From an uncultured Alphaproteobacteria bacterium (lineage in GTDB: Bacteria; Pseudomonadota; Alphaproteobacteria; Rhizobiales; Pleomorphomonadaceae), in NCBI GenBank assembly GCA_937900425.1, contig CALCDT010000289.1:1-11116 (forward strand): DNA of 11,116 bases. Direction: 5' to 3'. Within the stretch, counting starts at the first letter, position 1, and each line of letters opens with the position of its first letter. The translations under genes and the position numbers were made by a program. This document shows positions 5,878-11,116 of this stretch, in pieces. The notes under the pieces were generated by a model, which saw nothing but the letters and a program-made list of their open reading frames with translations, had not been told where the DNA came from and made no database searches.

Positions 5878-6576
5878 ATGAAGATGCTGGTCCGCGCCGT
5901 CCTCGCCGCCCTGGCCCTCGCCGGCACCCCCGGCCCGGCCGCCGCGGCCGACCTCGGCGGTCTCACCTTCGCGGTGCCCGAAGGCTACGAGCCGGTTGCC
6001 GAGCTCTCCCGCGACGGTCACCCGGTGTTCGGCCGGCCCGGCGCCCGCGCCGCCCTCGCCGACGTTCCGGCGGCCCGGAAGCTCGACCGGGCCAGCATCG
6101 AATCCTTCATCCCGATGGACTACCGGGCGGTCCTGCAGATCCACGTCTTCGACCTCGTCCCGCCCGGAGGAGACGCCGCAGGGGCCGGCGCGGCGGAGAC
6201 CGCCGGCATGGACGCGGCCGCGACCATGCCCGACGTCGCCGACGGCTCGGCCGAGACGCTGCACCGCCGGCTCTGCGACGGCTTCCGCCAGGCCTGGGGC
6301 CCGAATTTCGTCGCCGACGCCTTCGATCCCGCCACCGGCATCGGCACCTGCGTCAACTTCGCCGGCGCCTTCGTCGCCACCTACGACCGCCGGATCGGCG
6401 ACAAGCTGATCATGGTCGAGACCCTCGACGTCGTCGACCATCTCGCGATCCAGAAGGAGATCGGCCGCGACTTCCTCGCCCGCGACACCGCCGGCAAGCT
6501 CGACTTCCTCGCCGGGGCCGCCAACCGCGCCGACGCCACCGCCCTGCTCGCCAGCGCCCGCCCGGCCGCGGAGTGA
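5878..6576 (+). CDS. Exported protein of unknown function
   Basis: A 232-residue protein with a classic Sec signal peptide: positive start (MKMLVR), hydrophobic core to about residue 16, and an AAA-type cleavage site before D25 (AAAA-DLGGL). The mature part, about 208 residues, is probably periplasmic. It has just two cysteines in the mature region, in RRLCDGF and GTCVNFAG, which could form a disulfide. An acidic, alanine-rich stretch (about 99-125) looks like a linker between the N-terminal part (LTFAVPEGYEPV) and the C-terminal part. I do not recognise a family. The start is well supported by GGAGG (5866-5870) 7 nt upstream. It appears to stand alone, divergent from the small gene to its left and convergent with slyX. 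Confidence 0.85.
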   Translation: MKMLVRAVLAALALAGTPGPAAAADLGGLTFAVPEGYEPVAELSRDGHPVFGRPGARAALADVPAARKLDRASIESFIPMDYRAVLQIHVFDLVPPGGDAAGAGAAETAGMDAAATMPDVADGSAETLHRRLCDGFRQAWGPNFVADAFDPATGIGTCVNFAGAFVATYDRRIGDKLIMVETLDVVDHLAIQKEIGRDFLARDTAGKLDFLAGAANRADATALLASARPAAE

Positions 6577-6595
6577 AACCGGGCCCGGACCGGTT
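6577..6595 (+). terminator. Possible weak terminator after the exported protein gene
   Basis: Immediately after the stop, AACCGG (6577-6582) pairs with CCGGTT (6590-6595) around a 7-nt loop. There is only a two-T tail, so this is a weak candidate. The rest of the convergent gap to 6723 shows nothing else of note. Confidence 0.25.
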
Positions 6596-6723
6596 CGACC
6601 TGTCGATGCCCGCAAGGCGGAGCAGGGCCGGCCGTGCGGCGACCGCGCAAACGACGCTCCGGGCGCGATCCGACGTCCCGACTCGAACCGCCCGGACCCC
6701 GACGCGCCGCCGGCGGACCTCGC

Positions 6724-6939
6724 TCAGTAGTGCGGGGGCGGCGGCTCCGGCGGGGCAACGGCCGAGACCCGCTGCTCGGCCTCGCCGACCCGCTCGGCCA
6801 GCAGGGTGACCAGCTTCTTCAGCCGGTCGATCTCGTCCCACTGCGCCGCGACCACCCGGCTGAGATCCTCGGTCGTCGTCTCCTGATGGGCCGCCCGCTC
6901 TTCGAGCGCGTCGAGCCGTGCCTGCGCATTTTCAGCCAT
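6724..6939 (-). CDS. slyX: SlyX family protein
   Basis: A 71-residue protein, the normal size for SlyX (72 in E. coli). Nearly the whole chain is a heptad-patterned coiled coil (residues about 4-55, for example LDALEERAAHQE and IDRLKKLVTLLAERV), followed by a short proline-rich tail ending PPPPHY. That tail is the family's hallmark C-terminus. The molecular role of SlyX is unknown; the name comes from proximity to slyD in E. coli. A purine-rich AAAGGGGG lies about 5 nt before the ATG at 6939. It reads in the same direction as the atp genes but is separated from atpC by a strong hairpin, so it probably has its own promoter or relies on read-through. Confidence 0.88.
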   Translation of the reverse strand: MAENAQARLDALEERAAHQETTTEDLSRVVAAQWDEIDRLKKLVTLLAERVGEAEQRVSAVAPPEPPPPHY

Positions 6940-6981
6940 CGCTGCCCCCTTTCCCGGCGCCGTTCCGGCCGCTCAAACGAC

Positions 6982-7009
6982 GAAACCCCGGCACGGGGGC
7001 CGGGGTTTC
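6982..7009 (-). terminator. Rho-independent-type terminator of the atp operon
   Basis: A perfect 11-bp stem, GAAACCCCGGC (6982-6992) and GCCGGGGTTTC (6999-7009), with a 6-nt loop. It lies 51 nt beyond the atpC stop. In the minus direction the stem ends in TTTC followed by GTCGTTT, a modest T-rich tail. It is the strongest hairpin between atpC and slyX. A smaller palindrome CTCCCGG-T-CCGGGAG (7040-7054) precedes it. Confidence 0.7.
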
Positions 7010-7059
7010 CGAAAAGTCTTCTCGGCTCCGGGGCGCCCGCTCCCGGTCCGGGAGATGCC

Positions 7060-7467
7060 TCACGCCGCGCGCAGCGCCGCCGCGAGATCCTTCATCTGGG
7101 CGAGCCGCAGTTCCGCCGCCTGCCGGGCCGTCTCGCTGGCGGCGTCGGCGACGTCCTCCTCGGCGTTGCGGATCTCCTGCGCGACCTGGTCGGCCTTGAG
7201 TTCGGCCAGCGGCACCGCCTTCTCGGCGAGCACGGTGAGGCCGGTGGCCGAAACTTCTGCGAGGCCGCCGCGCACGAAATACTTCTGCGCCGCGCCGCCC
7301 GGCAACGTGATCGTGGCGACGCCGGGGCGCAGGGTCGAGATGAAGGGCGAATGACCCTCGAGAATGCCGAAATCGCCCTCGGTGCCGGGCAGGTCGACCT
7401 GCACGACATCCTGTGACAACAGCAGCCGCTCCGGGCTCACCAGTTCGAACTTGAAAGGTCCGGCCAT
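7060..7467 (-). CDS. atpC: F1 ATP synthase epsilon subunit
   Basis: AtpC, 135 residues, is part of the central stalk of F1 and modulates catalysis through its C-terminal helices. The N-terminal beta-sandwich (about 1-85) contains the hallmark LPGTEGDFGILEGHSPFISTL (about 26-46). The C-terminal part (about 90-135) is the two-helix region, rich in Ala/Glu. The ATG at 7467 has GGGAG about 7 nt upstream. It is the last gene of the atp operon, 95 nt after atpD, with a hairpin in between and a terminator downstream. Confidence 0.95.
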   Translation of the reverse strand: MAGPFKFELVSPERLLLSQDVVQVDLPGTEGDFGILEGHSPFISTLRPGVATITLPGGAAQKYFVRGGLAEVSATGLTVLAEKAVPLAELKADQVAQEIRNAEEDVADAASETARQAAELRLAQMKDLAAALRAA

Positions 7468-7520
7468 CGACCGCTCCCGCTTGTCATGTCACGCGGCGTC
7501 CCGCCGGGCGGGGCGCCGGG

Positions 7521-7540
7521 GCGGACCGCACGCGGTCCGC
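7521..7540 (-). repeat. Hairpin between atpD and atpC
   Basis: GCGGACCG (7521-7528) and CGGTCCGC (7533-7540) form a perfect 8-bp stem with a CACG loop in the 95-nt gap between atpD and atpC. There is no T-run, so it looks more like an mRNA processing or stability element than a terminator. Confidence 0.5.
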
Positions 7541-7562
7541 CTCGCTCGTCTCGAAGGTGACC

Positions 7563-8996
<1,434 letters not shown>

Positions 8997-9036
8997 CCGT
9001 TTGCCCTCGTCACTTTCGCATTCGTTCATGGGGAGC

Positions 9037-9059
9037 CCGCCGGGATCGTCCGTCGGCGG
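9037..9059 (-). repeat. Short inverted repeat between atpG and atpD
   Basis: CCGCCG (9037-9042) and CGGCGG (9054-9059) could form a 6-bp stem with an 11-nt loop in the 79-nt gap. It is weaker than the hairpins in the other two atp gaps and could be chance in such GC-rich DNA. Confidence 0.3.
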
Positions 9060-9075
9060 TCGCTCCGAAATTTCG

Positions 9076-9948
9076 TCAGAGCGCCTCGGCGCCCGAGATG
9101 ATCTCGATGAGTTCCTTGGTGATCATCGCCTGGCGCGTGCGGTTGTACTGCAGCGACAGCTTGTTGATCATCTCGCCGGCGTTGCGCGTGGCGTTGTCCA
9201 TGGCGCTCATCCGCGCGCCCTGCTCGGAGGCCGCGTTCTCGAGCAGCGCGGTGAAGATCTGCATCGCGATCGCCCGCGGCAGCAGGTCCTCGAGAATCTC
9301 CGCCTCGCCCGGCTCGTATTCGTAGAGCGCCCCCGACGTCTCCTCGCGCACCGGGATCTCGGCCGGAACGAGCCGGGTCGCGGTCGGAACCTGCGAGATC
9401 ACCGACTGGAAGCGCGAGAAGAACAGGGTGCAGACGTCGAATTGGCCGGCGGCGTAGAGCTGCATCACCCTCGCCTGGACCTCGGCGGCCTGGTCGAAGC
9501 CGATCGACTTGACGCCGCGGAACTCGATCCGGTCGACGATCAGGTTGCCGTAGTCGCGGCGCAGCGAGTCGGCGCCCTTCTTGCCGACGGTGAGGATCTT
9601 CACCGTCTTGCCCTCGGCCAGCAGCCGGCGGATGTGTTCGCGGGCGAGGCGGACGATCTGCGAGTTGAAACCGCCGCAGAGGCCCCGCTCCGCGGTGCAG
9701 ACCACCAGCAGGTGGACGTCCGAGCGGCCATTGCCGACCAGCAGCGCCGGGGCGTCGTCGCGGCCGGCGACGCCGGCGGCGAGGTTCGACAGCACGGTCG
9801 CCATCCGGGCGGCGTAGGGCCGGCCGGCCTCGGCCGCCTCCTGGGCCCGGCGCAGCTTCGCCGCGGCGACCATCTGCATCGCCTTGGTGATCTTCTGCGT
9901 CGCCTTGACCGAGGCGATGCGGTTCTTCAGATCCTTGAGGCTCGCCAT
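9076..9948 (-). CDS. atpG: F1 ATP synthase gamma subunit
   Basis: AtpG, 290 residues, is the rotating central shaft of F1. The N-terminus (MASLKDLKNRIASVKATQKI, then TKAMQMVAAAKLRRAQ) and the C-terminus (MDNATRNAGEMINKL, then NRTRQAMITKELIEI) are the two conserved helices that form the coiled coil inside the alpha3-beta3 ring. The GLCGGFN block typical of gamma is present near residues 89-95. The length is normal for alphaproteobacteria. The ATG at 9948 is preceded by a purine-rich GAGGGAAGAAGAG. It lies between atpA (134 nt) and atpD (79 nt), as in the usual atpHAGDC cluster. Confidence 0.97.
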   Translation of the reverse strand: MASLKDLKNRIASVKATQKITKAMQMVAAAKLRRAQEAAEAGRPYAARMATVLSNLAAGVAGRDDAPALLVGNGRSDVHLLVVCTAERGLCGGFNSQIVRLAREHIRRLLAEGKTVKILTVGKKGADSLRRDYGNLIVDRIEFRGVKSIGFDQAAEVQARVMQLYAAGQFDVCTLFFSRFQSVISQVPTATRLVPAEIPVREETSGALYEYEPGEAEILEDLLPRAIAMQIFTALLENAASEQGARMSAMDNATRNAGEMINKLSLQYNRTRQAMITKELIEIISGAEAL

Positions 9949-10045
9949 GGCGGCTCTTCTTCCCTCGTCGCTCTCCTCGGAACCCCTGTGGCGGACACGG
10001 GGGCGGCCGGGGGCCGATCAACATCTTGCGGAGGCGTCAGCTGTC

Positions 10046-10070
10046 CGCGCCGGGGTCGGACCCCGGCGCG
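10046..10070 (-). repeat. Strong hairpin between atpA and atpG
   Basis: CGCGCCGGGGT (10046-10056) and ACCCCGGCGCG (10060-10070) form a perfect 11-bp, nearly all G/C stem with a 3-nt loop, 12 nt beyond the atpA stop. No T-run follows in the minus direction (GACAGCTGACGCC), so it is a poor intrinsic terminator. It may protect or attenuate the transcript between atpA and atpG. Confidence 0.6.
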
Positions 10071-10082
10071 AAGGCCCCGTCC

Positions 10083-11116
10083 TCAGGCGAAGGACTTGGC
10101 GAAGGCGTCGACCGCCGCCTTGAGCTTGCCCTTGAGATCGTCGGTGATCTGCTTCTGCTCCCAGATGCCCGACAGGATCTCCGGATGCTTGTCGCGCAGG
10201 AAGCGCAGCAGACCGGCCTCGAAGGCGCGGACCTTGTCGACCGGGATGGCGTCGAGGTAGCCGTTGACGCCGGCGAAGATCACCGCGACCTGCTCTTCCG
10301 TCTTGAGCGGCGAGAACTGCGGCTGCTTCAGCAACTCGACGAGACGGGCGCCGCGGTTGAGCAGGCGCTGGGTCGCGGCGTCGAGGTCCGAGCCGAACTG
10401 GGCGAAGGCGGCCATCTCGCGATACTGGGCGAGTTCGCCCTTGATGGTGCCGGCGACCTGCTTCATCGCCTTGATCTGGGCGGCCGAGCCGACGCGCGAC
10501 ACCGAGAGGCCGACGTTCACCGCCGGGCGGATGCCCTGGTAGAACAGGTTGGTCTCGAGGAAGATCTGGCCGTCGGTGATCGAGATCACGTTGGTCGGGA
10601 TGTAGGCCGACACGTCGTTCGCCTGGGTCTCGATGACCGGAAGCGCGGTGAGCGAGCCGAGGCCGTTGTCCTCGTTGAGCTTGGCGGCGCGCTCCAGCAG
10701 GCGGGAGTGCAGGTAGAACACGTCGCCCGGATAGGCTTCGCGGCCCGGCGGGCGGCGCAGCAGCAGCGACATCTGGCGGTAGGCGACGGCCTGCTTGGAG
10801 AGGTCGTCGTAGGCGATCACCGCGTGCATCTTGTTGTCGCGGAAGTATTCGCCCATGGCGCAGCCGGCGAAGGGCGCGATGAACTGCATCGGCGCCGGGT
10901 CGGACGCGGTGGCGGCGACGACGATGGAGTACTCCATCGCGCCGGCTTCCTCGAGCGCCCGGACGAACTGGGCGACGGTGGAGCGCTTCTGGCCGACGGC
11001 GACGTAGACGCAGTAGAGCTTCTGGCTCTCGTCGTCGCCCTGGTTGAGCGGCTTCTGGTTGAGGAAGGTGTCGAGGATGATGGCGGTCTTGCCGGTCTGG
11101 CGGTCGCCGATGACGA
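10083..11116 (-). CDS. atpA: F1 ATP synthase alpha subunit, C-terminal two thirds
   Basis: The frame runs off the right edge. The visible 343 residues of roughly 510 begin just before the Walker A motif GDRQTGKT (fragment residues 3-10). Further landmarks are the VAVGQKRSTVAQF segment, the IAYDDLSKQAVAYRQMSLL region, LPVIETQANDVSAYIPTNVI and the signature PAVNVGLSVS. Alpha binds non-catalytic nucleotide and alternates with beta in the F1 hexamer. The N-terminal beta-barrel, the start codon and the upstream atpH are outside the window. A strong hairpin and a 134-nt gap separate it from atpG. Confidence 0.98.
   Translation of the reverse strand, partial: VIGDRQTGKTAIILDTFLNQKPLNQGDDESQKLYCVYVAVGQKRSTVAQFVRALEEAGAMEYSIVVAATASDPAPMQFIAPFAGCAMGEYFRDNKMHAVIAYDDLSKQAVAYRQMSLLLRRPPGREAYPGDVFYLHSRLLERAAKLNEDNGLGSLTALPVIETQANDVSAYIPTNVISITDGQIFLETNLFYQGIRPAVNVGLSVSRVGSAAQIKAMKQVAGTIKGELAQYREMAAFAQFGSDLDAATQRLLNRGARLVELLKQPQFSPLKTEEQVAVIFAGVNGYLDAIPVDKVRAFEAGLLRFLRDKHPEILSGIWEQKQITDDLKGKLKAAVDAFAKSFA

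Noticed and set aside
3985..6576. An 863-codon plus-strand open frame running through the creatininase-family region into the exported protein
   Set aside because: Only its 3' end (from 5878) has a ribosome site, a signal peptide and normal composition. The upstream part is out of frame with the creatininase-family gene, antisense to the 5200-5556 gene, and low-complexity.
8997..9029. Upstream in-frame ATG for atpD adding 11 residues
   Set aside because: The extra residues are unlike beta-subunit N-termini, and the ATG at 8996 has a suitable ribosome site.

Overview
The window is very GC-rich DNA with densely packed, ATGA/GTGA-overlapping genes. The gene content (an aerobic-type cob cluster, an atpAGDC order without atpE/atpB/atpF, and palindromic intergenic repeats of a style common in rhizobia and relatives) suggests an alphaproteobacterium, most likely Hyphomicrobiales (Rhizobiales). 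The genus cannot be fixed from sequence alone.

Left part (1-3967, + strand): an aerobic (cobalt-late) cobalamin operon in the order cobG (3' end only), cobH, cobI, cobJ, cobL. CobI, CobG, CobJ, CobL and CobH act in the corrin-ring methylation and contraction pathway from precorrin-2 towards hydrogenobyrinate. The genes overlap by 3-4 nt except between cobJ and cobL, where cobK sits in many relatives. Here that gap has no cobK and instead holds two inverted copies of a palindromic repeat. cobM is also absent: after cobL comes a 357-nt gap filled by a second, different inverted palindromic element, followed by a creatininase-family amidohydrolase (4325-5128).

Middle part (5129-6723): a small minus-strand protein of unknown function (5200-5556), a 321-nt divergent intergenic region, and a plus-strand exported protein with a clear signal peptide (5878-6576).

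Right part (6724-11116, minus strand): slyX, a strong hairpin terminator, then the F1 ATP synthase genes. Read in their own direction these are atpA (3' two thirds), atpG, atpD and atpC. Each gap between the atp genes contains an inverted repeat. Together they encode the alpha, gamma, beta and epsilon subunits of the F1 sector.

Most of the window is ordinary core metabolism. I see no new defence, mobile or secretion system. The items most worth a second look are the two families of paired inverted repeats inside the cob region, the creatininase-family enzyme attached to the cob genes, the orphan exported protein, and the hairpins between the atp genes.
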